From NCBI GenBank assembly GCA_003135855.1, contig PNBD01000137.1, positions 14,764-49,110 of the forward strand: 34,347 bases of DNA, read 5' to 3'. The position numbers were made by a program, and so were the translations under genes. Each line of letters opens with the position of its first letter. Within the stretch, counting starts at the first letter, position 1. Positions 8,165-15,994 of the stretch are shown here, piece by piece. Origin of the DNA: Deltaproteobacteria bacterium. Its GTDB lineage: Bacteria > Desulfobacterota > Binatia > Binatales > Binataceae. Under the pieces are notes generated by a model. The model did not search any database and was not told where the DNA came from. It saw nothing but the letters and a program-made list of their open reading frames with translations.

Positions 8165-8187
8165 CGGGGGCGTCTCGAATGCCCCCG
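8165..8187. terminator. GC-rich hairpin downstream of the HTH gene
   Basis: CGGGGGC (8165-8171) pairs with GCCCCCG (8181-8187) around a 9-base loop, 24 bp after the HTH stop codon and between convergent genes. No U-tract follows on either strand, so it is a weak intrinsic terminator or an mRNA 3' stabiliser. A 10-bp palindrome GACCCGGGTC follows at 8193-8202. Confidence 0.4.
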
Positions 8188-8263
8188 ATTCGGACCCGGG
8201 TCGTTTGCACTCTGGAACATAGGGCGCCGAGTCTCGTGACGAGCTTGTCCCGGGCGGCGCCGT

Positions 8264-10249
8264 CTAACCGATTCGGCCGACACCTGCGATCGCAGGTTCC
8301 GCGGCTGGGCCCACAAAATCAAACGCCAACCATCCGCGCAGCGGATCGACGCGGCTGACTTGCACCAGAATCGGTATCTGATTAGGCAGGTTCGGCGCGC
8401 CGTGCAAAGTCCCGCGCACCGTAAAATCCATGAGTTCGGCACTCTGCCCATCTCGCAGCGCGTATGCGGGCAGCGGATTTTCGCGCGCATGGCGTTCCAG
8501 GTAGCGAAGAATCCAGTACCGTTTCGCGCGGCGTTCGAGCTCGCGGCCGGAGGCCTCTGAGCTTTCCGCGCCCGCCAGCACTGCCAGCAACTCGTCGTCG
8601 TTGTAAGCTGGGGCGCCGTGGTCCGAAAGCGCGCCTAGCAATTGGCGCTGCAAGACCAGGTCGGCATAGCGGCGAATCGGCGAACTTAGCTGCGCGTAAA
8701 AGTCGAGGCCAATCCCCGCGTGAAAATCCGGATGCAACGACAGGTACGGGCGTTGGGTTGCGAAATCGCCGCTGACTTGCGGCTGCACGCGATAAATGAT
8801 CGAGATGCGATTCGCGGCTGCGTAGCGCGCCGCCACGAAGTTGCTCAACACCATGAATTCGGCGACGAGCGTGCGCCCGGGTGAAGCGCTGTCCAGCACG
8901 CGGATTTCGACCTCGCCGTCGTGGACGCGCACTTTCGCCTCGCGCCGCTGCATCAGCATCGCACCGGCTGTTCGTCGTCGCTCGCGTAGCTTGAGCGCGG
9001 CGGCATAGAGACTCGCCACGGTTCGGCCGGCGTCGTCTGAATAATCGTTGGACGCGAGCATCTGATCCGTTTCGTCGTAATCGAGCCGGCGCATGATTTT
9101 GATGCGCGAAGGATAGATGGTGGATTCCAGCAATTCGCCATCTGCCGACAATTTCACGTCGGTGGTGAGCACCGGACGCTCCTCACCCGCGATCAAACTC
9201 GCTTTCTGACACGAGATCGAATCCGGCAGCATCCGGATGGTGGTTTCGGGAAGATAGACGGTGGTCGCGCGCGATGCCGCCTCGTCATCCATCGCGCCGC
9301 CTTTTTTCACGAAGTCGGCGACCAGCGCGATATGAGTGCGTATCCGAATCGTGCCGTCGGCGAGCGTCTCGCAGCTCAGCGCGTCATCGACTTCGACGGT
9401 ATCGTCGTCATCGATCGTGATCGCGAAGCCACCGCCGCTGAGTGCGCGCGGACCTGGAATCGCCGCGGCGGCTTCCGCGATCGCGGCATCGCTGAATTCG
9501 CTTTTGAGACCTGCGATGAAAGCGAAGCGCGGCACTGGTAGCGGCGCGCCCAGCCGTTCCATAATTTCGAATGCTGCCTCCGCCGGATCGACTTCGGGCG
9601 CGGCGTGGATGAGCATCTGGGTGAGTTCGCGGCTCCGCGTGAATGGATTTTTGAGATAGAGCGAAAGGTCCTGGATGAGCGCGGCGGCTGCGTCGGGCGG
9701 CGGCAGTTCGGCGCCATTGACGATGTCGCGCAGGTTTTTTTGAACTTTGCGGGAATCGTCACTGCGGGCCCGAATGCGTTCCTGTTGCACGCGCAGGCGC
9801 TCGACCTGCTCGGGCGTGCGCGGCATGAAATCCATGTGACGGCGAATGAAGTAGATGCGATCGTTGAGCAACGCCTCGAGCATCACCGACGCCGCCACCG
9901 TCGAGCGGCGGCCAAAAAATAGTTCGGCCAACTCCTCGCTGGAAAAACCGCGGCCTTGCTCCTGCGCGACATCCCACAGCAACTGCAGGTCCAGTTCAGC
10001 GGCGAGCGCGGCGCGTTCCTCTTCGATTGCGGCCAGCACCGTGGCGACCGTGTCGCGATCGGCGCGCCGGTCAGGATGGCGCATCAGGACCAGATCGCGC
10101 GGAACCAGCCGTTCGTGGCCGGCGGCATCGATCACGGCGAGATGGCGTTCCTGCTCGCGAACGACTAATCCGGCTTTCAGGCGGCCCTGGTCAAGATACT
10201 CGACAACGATGCCGGCAGATTTGATCGGTGAAGACACGTCAGAATTCAT
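8264..10249 (-). CDS. RNase II/R family exoribonuclease (RNB domain)
   Basis: Processive 3'-5' exoribonuclease-like protein of 661 residues. The catalytic RNB motif reads TIDDDDTVEVDDALS; family marks VYLPETTIRMLPDSIS, LVAEFMVLSN and SSPIRRYADLVLQRQL follow, then a degenerate S1-like C-terminus. The N-terminal third (about 1-230) is not a standard cold-shock pair but resembles that of shorter cyanobacterial and deltaproteobacterial RNB proteins. In the metal site, the residue matching E. coli RNase II Asp207 is Glu, while the equivalents of 201, 209 and 210 are Asp. ATG 10249 is clear, divergent from the next gene by 44 bp. Whether it acts as RNase II or RNase R cannot be told. Confidence 0.92.
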   Translation of the reverse strand: MNSDVSSPIKSAGIVVEYLDQGRLKAGLVVREQERHLAVIDAAGHERLVPRDLVLMRHPDRRADRDTVATVLAAIEEERAALAAELDLQLLWDVAQEQGRGFSSEELAELFFGRRSTVAASVMLEALLNDRIYFIRRHMDFMPRTPEQVERLRVQQERIRARSDDSRKVQKNLRDIVNGAELPPPDAAAALIQDLSLYLKNPFTRSRELTQMLIHAAPEVDPAEAAFEIMERLGAPLPVPRFAFIAGLKSEFSDAAIAEAAAAIPGPRALSGGGFAITIDDDDTVEVDDALSCETLADGTIRIRTHIALVADFVKKGGAMDDEAASRATTVYLPETTIRMLPDSISCQKASLIAGEERPVLTTDVKLSADGELLESTIYPSRIKIMRRLDYDETDQMLASNDYSDDAGRTVASLYAAALKLRERRRTAGAMLMQRREAKVRVHDGEVEIRVLDSASPGRTLVAEFMVLSNFVAARYAAANRISIIYRVQPQVSGDFATQRPYLSLHPDFHAGIGLDFYAQLSSPIRRYADLVLQRQLLGALSDHGAPAYNDDELLAVLAGAESSEASGRELERRAKRYWILRYLERHARENPLPAYALRDGQSAELMDFTVRGTLHGAPNLPNQIPILVQVSRVDPLRGWLAFDFVGPAAEPAIAGVGRIG

Positions 10250-10293
10250 TTTGACGACCGGCGCGGGCTAAGACTATATGGAAGAGCGAAACA

Positions 10294-10512
10294 ATGGCTG
10301 GCAAACGGATCCAACTCGATCTGCCCGATGAGCTTTACGCGCAACTCCTGCGCGTCGGCGAGTCGATGGGAATTTCCAATCCCGATGAAGCGGCGCTGGT
10401 GGGACTCGCGCAATGGCTGTCGCAACGGGTGTCGGAGCTGGACGACAAGGATCCGAGCCAAAAATATCTCGTCAACGAGGCGCTTGATGAACTTCTCGAA
10501 AAACAAAAGTAG
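10294..10512 (+). CDS. Small ribbon-helix-helix-like protein
   Basis: A 72-residue protein starting MAGKRIQLDLPDELYAQLL. This beta-strand then helix pattern, followed by a second helix rich in alanine and leucine (DEAALVGLAQWLSQRV), resembles MetJ/Arc/CopG-type ribbon-helix-helix DNA-binding proteins. The tail is charged (LDDKDPSQKY, LDELLEKQK). It may be a transcription factor or antitoxin-like, but no toxin gene accompanies it. The last 26 bp overlap the start of the secreted beta-propeller gene in another frame, which suggests translational coupling. GGAAG lies about 10 bp before the ATG. The RHH assignment is by pattern only. Confidence 0.7.
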   Translation: MAGKRIQLDLPDELYAQLLRVGESMGISNPDEAALVGLAQWLSQRVSELDDKDPSQKYLVNEALDELLEKQK

Positions 10513-11530
10513 GATCTTCTTCTTCCTGACCGCATTGAGCGCCGTCGCCGCGTTTATTGCCGGATGGCCGATCGCGTGGGCGCCCGTTGCGCACGCGGCC
10601 GGCAAGGGCCTCGACGTCGAGGTGCCGTACGAAATAGCGGCGCTCAAGGCGCCGGGACTCACCGCGCCTTATTATTTGCAGGAGAACGAGGGCAAAATCG
10701 TCGTTTCCGATCAGGCCGGCGGCGTGTTCTCGGTGACGTTTGGCGGCAAGGTGACGGAGATTGCCGGCAAGGCGAAAATCAGAAATCCAGCCGGCCTGGC
10801 GATCGGCCCGAGCGGGTTCGGCTCGTATGCCGGCCAGATTTTCGTGCTCGCTTCGAGCGATGATAAGGCGCCGTGCGAAGTCGAGCGGATCGACAAGTCG
10901 GGCGCCGTAAGCACCTTCGCCAAGCTGCCCGACGCGGGCGCGCCTGCCAGCGGATGCCGCGATCTCGAGTTCGGCGCGGCGGGAGGCCCCTTCGCCGGCA
11001 AGCTCTACGCCGCGACCGCCGGTAATACCTCGATTTACGCGATCGATTCGTCGGGCAAGGCTACTGTCCTCGGTACCTATAACAAACCCGTCCAATTCGA
11101 CTTGACGAGCATTCGCTTCGCACCCGCCTCCGACTCCAAGGCCGCGAATCAAATGCTGGTCGGGATGCGCGCCACCATGGCGGGCGCCTCGAAAGTCGGA
11201 CGCATCGGGATCGTAAGCGCCGACGGCAAGATGAAAGACGACGTCTATCTGGTTGGATTTGTCCGCCCGACCGGCTTTGCCTGGTCGCCGTCAAGCTTCG
11301 GCTCGTATGGCGACGAACTCTTTATCGCGGATACCGGCAAGTTGGTGACTGAAAGCGCCGAGCGCGATGGCGTGATTTATCGCGTGGAGAAGGGCCTCGC
11401 GCGGCCTTTCGCGTCAGGCCTGATGGACCCGACCGATCTGAAGTTCATCGGCAAAAAGATCGTCATCTGCGATCCTGCCGAAAAAGGCAAAGGGCAGGGC
11501 GCGATCGTGATCATTACGTCGCTGCTGTAG
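10487..11530 (+). CDS. Secreted NHL/SMP-like beta-propeller protein
   Basis: A 347-residue exported protein of unknown function. The ATG at 10487, inside the preceding gene, gives a typical signal peptide: basic NKSR, hydrophobic IFFFLTALSAVAAFIAG, and likely cleavage after VAHA. A longer in-frame extension to 10328 reads out of frame through the RHH gene and is rejected. The mature part has repeated strand motifs such as NPAGLAIGPSGFGSYAGQIFV, GKLYAATAGNTSIYAID and PTDLKFIGKKIVI, suggesting a six-bladed NHL or SMP-30-like propeller. It probably acts in the periplasm. A strong terminator follows 22 bp after its stop. Confidence 0.82.
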   Translation: MNFSKNKSRIFFFLTALSAVAAFIAGWPIAWAPVAHAAGKGLDVEVPYEIAALKAPGLTAPYYLQENEGKIVVSDQAGGVFSVTFGGKVTEIAGKAKIRNPAGLAIGPSGFGSYAGQIFVLASSDDKAPCEVERIDKSGAVSTFAKLPDAGAPASGCRDLEFGAAGGPFAGKLYAATAGNTSIYAIDSSGKATVLGTYNKPVQFDLTSIRFAPASDSKAANQMLVGMRATMAGASKVGRIGIVSADGKMKDDVYLVGFVRPTGFAWSPSSFGSYGDELFIADTGKLVTESAERDGVIYRVEKGLARPFASGLMDPTDLKFIGKKIVICDPAEKGKGQGAIVIITSLL

Positions 11531-11552
11531 TTCTTCGAAAAAATCAAAACTG

Positions 11553-11589
11553 AAATGGCGGGTCCAACTAAGTTGGCCTGCCATTTTTT
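11553..11589. terminator. Bidirectional Rho-independent terminator
   Basis: An imperfect stem of about 15 bp (AAATGGCGGGTCCAAC paired with GTTGGCCTGCCATTT, loop TAA) is followed by six T residues at 11584-11589 on the plus strand. On the minus strand it is followed by a T-rich stretch (TTTTGATTTTTT). It separates the beta-propeller gene (ends 11530) and the convergent lipoprotein gene (ends 11622) and can serve both. Confidence 0.88.
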
Positions 11590-11621
11590 CTGTACCCGGC
11601 GCTATGAGTGGCGCGCTGAGA

Positions 11622-12323
11622 TCAATGCCACGGTTCGCGGATCACTTCGGTATCGCCGGTCTCGCGATCAACCAGCAGCATCTCGACCTGGTTGTAATGG
11701 CCCTTGGGAAAGAACACGTAGCCGCTCACCGTAAAATTGTGGCGAACTTCCTCGGGCCGAAGCGCGAGCGCTTCGATTTGCTGATTCGCCTGCTGGTCGG
11801 TTTTCGATTGCCCGGCCTCGGCGCCACGAAACAGCCCATGGCCGGCCCCGTAGCCGCTGCCGATGATTGCGCCTTTTCCCACTGCGCCAAATGCGGAACC
11901 GACGGCGGCGCCCAATCCCGCGCCGACCGCGCCTGCCGCCACTCCGCTCACCGCCGCGCTTTGGAGCGCGCCCTTCAACTCGCCGGCGTTGCCGGATTGC
12001 CGCGCCGCCTCGCCCGGCGGCAGAGGTGCAACTCGCTCACCGGATTCATTGAGCGCGAACACCTGGCTTGGCACGATCGAACGAACCGCATCGGTGCCGT
12101 TGGCGATCGATACGTAAACCGGCGTCACCTGGCCCACGTTGGGAGCGGACTGCACGCTGATCGCCAATTGCCCGGCCTGCGGAGTCGCGACGACATTTGG
12201 CGTATGCGCAATCGGCGCCGACGCAACGCCGCATCCGGCAGAAATCATCGCCGTGGCGACGATTGCAATCCGATAGCGACTGGTCTGCGATCGATGATTG
12301 CGGCGTTGTGTCCCGATAATCAT
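11622..12323 (-). CDS. Glycine-zipper lipoprotein
   Basis: A 233-residue putative lipoprotein of unknown function. From ATG 12323 the N-terminus is basic (QRRNHRSQTSRYR), then hydrophobic IAIVATAMISAGC, a lipobox-like end (SAGC, Ser at -3 is unusual). The middle is a glycine zipper (VAAGAVGAGLGAAVGSAFGAVGKG, residues about 130-155), often membrane-inserting in outer-membrane lipoproteins. The C-terminal part (VRHNFTVSGYVFFPKGHYNQVEMLLVD) looks like a small beta domain. An earlier ATG at 12389 would add 22 residues before the signal. Convergent with the propeller gene and sharing its terminator. Role in the envelope is inferred from the signal and zipper only. Confidence 0.75.
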   Translation of the reverse strand: MIIGTQRRNHRSQTSRYRIAIVATAMISAGCGVASAPIAHTPNVVATPQAGQLAISVQSAPNVGQVTPVYVSIANGTDAVRSIVPSQVFALNESGERVAPLPPGEAARQSGNAGELKGALQSAAVSGVAAGAVGAGLGAAVGSAFGAVGKGAIIGSGYGAGHGLFRGAEAGQSKTDQQANQQIEALALRPEEVRHNFTVSGYVFFPKGHYNQVEMLLVDRETGDTEVIREPWH

Positions 12324-12492
12324 GGCCCCATGATGATATTGCAGAAAAGCCCGCAAGCCGAGAGCCAGCACTTCATGTGTACGTATCAAACCGGGGCGCG
12401 GTTTCGAGCAATCACTCGCTTGAACTTGGCTTGACGAGATCGGAGGCGAGCACGATTATGAGGCGAGTTTCAACTGCAAAAGGAGTATTGCG

Positions 12493-12906
12493 ATGGCAGC
12501 TCAAATTGCCGGTGGATGCGCTTGCGGCGCGGTTCGCTTTGAAAGTTCAGCCGACCCCGTGATGGCGGCGAATTGCTACTGCCGCGATTGCCAGCACTCG
12601 ACCGGCGGCGGATACTCGCCGGTCGTCCTCGTGCCCAAGCCTGCGTTCAAACTGACCAAGGGCGAATTGAAGCATCACGAGGTCACTGCAGATAGCGGCA
12701 ATAAAGTGAGCCGCGGCTTTTGCGCTAATTGCGGCTCGCCGATCCTTTCGCTGCTATCGGGAATGCCAAACCTGATCGCGATCAAGGCGGGCAGCCTCGA
12801 TGATCCCAATCAGTTCAAGCCGACCGTGAATATTTTCACCTCGAGCGCGCCAGCCTGGGCGGCGCCGGTTGCCGGCTTGACCAACTTCGCTCGCGGCCCG
12901 AGTTGA
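12493..12906 (+). CDS. GFA/CENP-V family zinc protein
   Basis: A 137-residue member of the glutathione-dependent formaldehyde-activating enzyme-like (Mss4-like) family. Zinc ligands are C9 and C11 in GGCACGAVRF, C28, C30 and C33 in CYCRDCQHSTGGG, and C77 and C80 in FCANCGSPI. The family name reflects Gfa, which promotes S-hydroxymethylglutathione formation, but most members have no proven reaction. A clear AAAGGAG (12478-12484) lies 8 bp before the ATG. It is a single-gene unit divergent from the glycine-zipper lipoprotein and convergent with the Gly/His-rich lipoprotein. Specific substrate unknown. Confidence 0.9.
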   Translation: MAAQIAGGCACGAVRFESSADPVMAANCYCRDCQHSTGGGYSPVVLVPKPAFKLTKGELKHHEVTADSGNKVSRGFCANCGSPILSLLSGMPNLIAIKAGSLDDPNQFKPTVNIFTSSAPAWAAPVAGLTNFARGPS

Positions 12907-12953
12907 GTCGAGGGAACTTTACCGATCTTTTTTGTTCCCGTGTCACGGCGGCG

Positions 12954-13538
12954 CTAGCGATGTCCGCCACCACCATGACCGCCTCCGCCATGCCCTCCAC
13001 CACCGCCACCATGACGGCCGCCGCCGAAATGGACGCCTCCGCCGCCATGATGACCACCTCCGCCGCCGTGAAAAAAACCGCCGTAGAAGCCCCCGTATCC
13101 CAGCCAAAGTATCGGCGGCGGGAACATCCGGCCGTTCAGGGCGTTGAGCGAGGCGACTTCCTCATCCTGTGATTCGGCGGCGTATTCGGCGATATCGTGC
13201 TGCTGTTGCTGGGCCATCTGGTAGCTGTTGAACGCCGGCTGATCGCCCTCGAACACGCACGAGCAGATGTCCGGATCGTAATACCAATAAATGCTGCCCG
13301 AAGGCACCGGGTATTGGCGAAGTTCGTAGGTTGGCAGATTCGCCGCGAGGCCGGCCTGCTCAGAGCTCGAGTTGTCAATCTGGATAGTGTGAAAGCCGGC
13401 GTCAGTGAGCATCGCTTCGGTCTGCCGAACGTTCTCCGGCTTTGCGGCCTGGTAGTGCTTGTACGCGGAGCAGCCAGACGCGATCGATACACCGGCGAGC
13501 GCAATCAGTATCGAGCGATTGAATAATCGGTTTATCAC
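12954..13538 (-). CDS. Lipoprotein with Gly/His-rich C-terminal tail
   Basis: A 194-residue putative lipoprotein. From GTG 13538 the signal reads ILIALAGVSIASGC, with a lipobox ending ASGC at about residue 23. A globular part (about 30-140) includes GFHTIQIDN, TYELRQYPVPSGSIYWYYDPDICSCVF and a Gln run (MAQQQQHD). The last 40 or so residues are almost only Gly and His: blocks of GGGG separated by H or HH, after FYGGFFHGGGGGHHGG. Such tails can bind metal ions or be flexible, but neither is shown here. The Gly-rich DNA makes a spurious open frame on the opposite strand. No confident family; the middle part resembles uncharacterised proteobacterial lipoproteins. Confidence 0.75.
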   Translation of the reverse strand: MINRLFNRSILIALAGVSIASGCSAYKHYQAAKPENVRQTEAMLTDAGFHTIQIDNSSSEQAGLAANLPTYELRQYPVPSGSIYWYYDPDICSCVFEGDQPAFNSYQMAQQQQHDIAEYAAESQDEEVASLNALNGRMFPPPILWLGYGGFYGGFFHGGGGGHHGGGGVHFGGGRHGGGGGGHGGGGHGGGGHR

Positions 13539-13678
13539 GTTCGCTGAGCTACCAACGTTTCGACTAACAACGCGTGGACTCAGAGGCGAGCATAGCTGCG
13601 CGGCGCGCGGGACAAAATGGAGATTTCGCGCGCCTCGGAATCTCCGCGCGCGCAGAATCGCGCCGACCGTCGATCTTC

Positions 13679-13723
13679 GCGCGCCTGCGGTCTTATGATT
13701 AAAGGGTTTAGTCGCAGGCGCGC
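13679..13723 (+). promoter_or_regulatory. Inverted repeat flanking a -10 box, upstream of tRNA-Leu
   Basis: GCGCGCCTGCG (13679-13689) and its exact complement CGCAGGCGCGC (13713-13723) enclose 23 AT-rich bases with TATGAT at 13694-13699, a good -10 match. No convincing -35 is seen. The right arm enters the first two bases of the tRNA. It may be the tRNA promoter with an operator-like repeat or a leader hairpin. Confidence 0.5.
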
Positions 13724-13806
13724 CGGGGTGGCGAAATGGCAGACGCAGAGGACTTAAAATCCTCTGGAGCGCAAGTTCCGTGCGGGTTCGAGTCCCGCCC
13801 CCGGCA
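13722..13806 (+). tRNA. tRNA-Leu (anticodon UAA)
   Basis: An 85-base class II tRNA. Acceptor GCCGGGG (13722-13728) pairs with CCCCGGC (13799-13805), with discriminator A at 13806. The anticodon arm is GAGGA-CTTAAAA-TCCTC with anticodon TAA, the long variable arm is GGAGCGCAAGTTCC, and the T arm is GCGGG-TTCGAGT-CCCGC. The 3' CCA is not encoded and must be added enzymatically. It reads UUA codons and wobbles to UUG. No integrase or att duplication was seen next to it. Confidence 0.97.
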
Positions 13807-13855
13807 TAGAAAACTCAACCGCTACTTCGGGGGCTTTGGCTCGCAGGAGGGGGAG

Positions 13856-15871
13856 ATGCGATCGCGGAGACTTGAATACCGTCAAGCATTCAGAGCTACT
13901 TGCTGTAGCATGCAAGCGCCACGCTTCTCTCGACGACAACTTTCGATCTGTGCCGTCGTGTTTGTCAGCCTCGCGCTGGCAGTCGCCGCTTGCACCGGTG
14001 GTTCTTCGAGTCCGACCGAGCCGTCGTCGCTTTCAGGTACCGCGCAGGGCGGACTCAGCCCGCTCTCCGGCGCGACCGTAACGCTCTATCGCGCTGGCGC
14101 TAGCGGCTACGGGTCGGGAGCAAAAGTCCTTGGCAAGACGACCACCGACTCTAGTGGCAATTTCACCGTCCGATACTTTCCGCCAGCTAAGCCATCGATA
14201 CTCTACCTCGTAGCCCTTGGCGGCAACGCCGGCTCGGGGAGTAACTCCGCCATAGGACTGATGGGAATTGCCGGGATGTCGAATGCTCTTCCCGCCACCG
14301 TCGCGCTCAACGAACTGACGACAGTAGCAGCCGAGTGGACGCTGGCGCAGTTTACTGACTCGAGCGGGCAGAACATCGGCACCACTTCCACCAACGCGAT
14401 CGGTTTTCGCAACGCTGCCAACCTCGCGCAAACCAATCTGGTTGATATCGCTCTCGGAGATCCGGCCAGCTTCTGGCCCGATGCCGCGCAATGCCTCGGG
14501 GTATCGCCGCCCGCGAACTGCGAGGGCCTCGAGCGGATGAACACGCTCGCCAACATCCTTGCTGCGTGTGTCGAGAGCTCGGGACCGTCGTCCATCCCTT
14601 GCACCACTTTGACCAACAACACGGGCGGCAGCACTAACACGCTGCAAGCAGCCCATGCGATCGCCACCAATCCCGCGCGCGACGCCGATGCTTTGTTTCT
14701 TCTCTCACAGAGCACTCACGTCTTCTTGCCGGTTCTGAGTCAGTCGCCTGGTGCGTGGACGCTCGCGCTCAAGTACGTCGGCAACGGCGCCGAATTCGAT
14801 GGACCCGGTAACATGGCCTTCGACCAGAACGGAAACATCTGGTCCACGAACAACTATGAGTTCAATAGCGATCCGTTAGTGCCGGTGTGCGGCGGCAAAC
14901 AGTTGATTGAACTCACGCCAACCGGCATCGATGCGACGGGCGCGCCTTTCAGCGGCGGCGGCGTGGATGGTGCCGGCTTCGGCATCGCGATCGACACTAA
15001 GTCCAACGTGTGGGTCGGCAATTTCGGTTTCGAGGGTACGGGATGCACCAGCCCGCCTCCGGCTAATAGCGTTTCGGAATTCAACTCGGCAGGCGTTGCT
15101 CAGTCGCCATCGGCCGGCTTCACCCAAGGATCCATCGATGCGCCTCAAGGCACTGTGGTGGATCAGACGGGTAATATCTGGATCGCTAACTTCGACGGCA
15201 ACTCGATCACCGAGTTTCCCGGTGGCGACCCGACGTCGGCGCGCAACTTCGCGGGCGTTGGACTGGATAGTCCCTTTGACGAAGCTATCGACGCGGCGGG
15301 GCATCTGTGGATCTCCAGTTCCGGCAACGATGCGGTGGTTGAGTTGAATCCAGATGGCAGCCCGGTTGCCGGGTCTCCCTTTTCCGGCGGCGGCTTGCAT
15401 CGACCCTTAGGACTGGCGATCGACAGCCTTGGTAATGTGTGGCTGTCGAACAGCCTCGGCGATTCAGTCACGATGCTCGATTCCAGCGGCACGCCCAATC
15501 CCCTCTCTCCGTTCATCGGCGGTGGAATCGAACTTCCGTGGGGAATCGCCGTCGACGGCAACGATAATGTATGGGTGGCCAATTTCACTGGCACTGCCGA
15601 GCGTCTTTCAGAGCTGTGCGGCGCAACGACCGCGAATTGTCCGCCCGGGCTCCATATCGGCGATCCGATCTCTCCGCCCGCCGGCTACACCAGCAGTTTA
15701 CTGACGCGCCTGACCGCAGTCGTAATCGACGCCTCGGGTAACGTGTGGGTTGCGGACAACTGGAAGTCAATACCGATACCGACCAATCCCGGCGGCAACG
15801 GCTTGGTCGAATTTGTGGGACTCGCCGCGCCGGTCAAGACGCCGATGCTGGGCCCTCCCCAGACGCCCTGA
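13856..15871 (+). CDS. NHL/beta-propeller lipoprotein
   Basis: A 671-residue putative lipoprotein. The ATG at 13856 has a strong AGGAGG five bases upstream; a second ATG at 13910 would start nearer the signal. The signal contains ICAVVFVSLALAVAAC with lipobox VAAC. An N-terminal carboxypeptidase-regulatory or Ig-like domain follows (SGTAQGGLSPLSGATVTLYRAG... TTTDSSGNFTVRY), then a helical part with several cysteines. The C-terminal half has about six propeller repeats of the type DQTGNIWIANFDGNSITEF and IDSLGNVWLSN, as in Vgb/NHL proteins. Probably anchored in an envelope membrane; function unknown. It lies 50 bp after tRNA-Leu and could be read through from it. Confidence 0.85.
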   Translation: MRSRRLEYRQAFRATCCSMQAPRFSRRQLSICAVVFVSLALAVAACTGGSSSPTEPSSLSGTAQGGLSPLSGATVTLYRAGASGYGSGAKVLGKTTTDSSGNFTVRYFPPAKPSILYLVALGGNAGSGSNSAIGLMGIAGMSNALPATVALNELTTVAAEWTLAQFTDSSGQNIGTTSTNAIGFRNAANLAQTNLVDIALGDPASFWPDAAQCLGVSPPANCEGLERMNTLANILAACVESSGPSSIPCTTLTNNTGGSTNTLQAAHAIATNPARDADALFLLSQSTHVFLPVLSQSPGAWTLALKYVGNGAEFDGPGNMAFDQNGNIWSTNNYEFNSDPLVPVCGGKQLIELTPTGIDATGAPFSGGGVDGAGFGIAIDTKSNVWVGNFGFEGTGCTSPPPANSVSEFNSAGVAQSPSAGFTQGSIDAPQGTVVDQTGNIWIANFDGNSITEFPGGDPTSARNFAGVGLDSPFDEAIDAAGHLWISSSGNDAVVELNPDGSPVAGSPFSGGGLHRPLGLAIDSLGNVWLSNSLGDSVTMLDSSGTPNPLSPFIGGGIELPWGIAVDGNDNVWVANFTGTAERLSELCGATTANCPPGLHIGDPISPPAGYTSSLLTRLTAVVIDASGNVWVADNWKSIPIPTNPGGNGLVEFVGLAAPVKTPMLGPPQTP

Positions 15872-15994
15872 GTCTAAGCGTTCGCATGGCTTTCGCTTCA
15901 GCCGGCGACAGATCTGTTGCAAGAGGCGCGCGGGATGCAACAATAGCGTCGATCAGATTAGACTCGGCGCAGGCTCAGTTCGGAGGTGCGAACA

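Noticed and set aside
12903-13172. Plus-strand frame rich in Met, Thr and Ala
   Set aside because: It is the complement of the Gly/His-coding repeat of the minus-strand lipoprotein, with no RBS or sensible composition of its own.
13722-13806. tRNA-Leu as an integration site for a mobile element
   Set aside because: No integrase and no repeated 3' tRNA end was found; downstream genes look native.
13736-13855. Upstream extension of the NHL lipoprotein gene into tRNA-Leu
   Set aside because: The first 40 codons run through the tRNA. The ATG at 13856 with AGGAGG and a lipobox signal is the better start.
15917-15944. TTGCAA and AACAAT as a promoter for the aldo/keto reductase
   Set aside because: Spacing of 16 is acceptable but the -10 matches only four of six bases; too weak to annotate.
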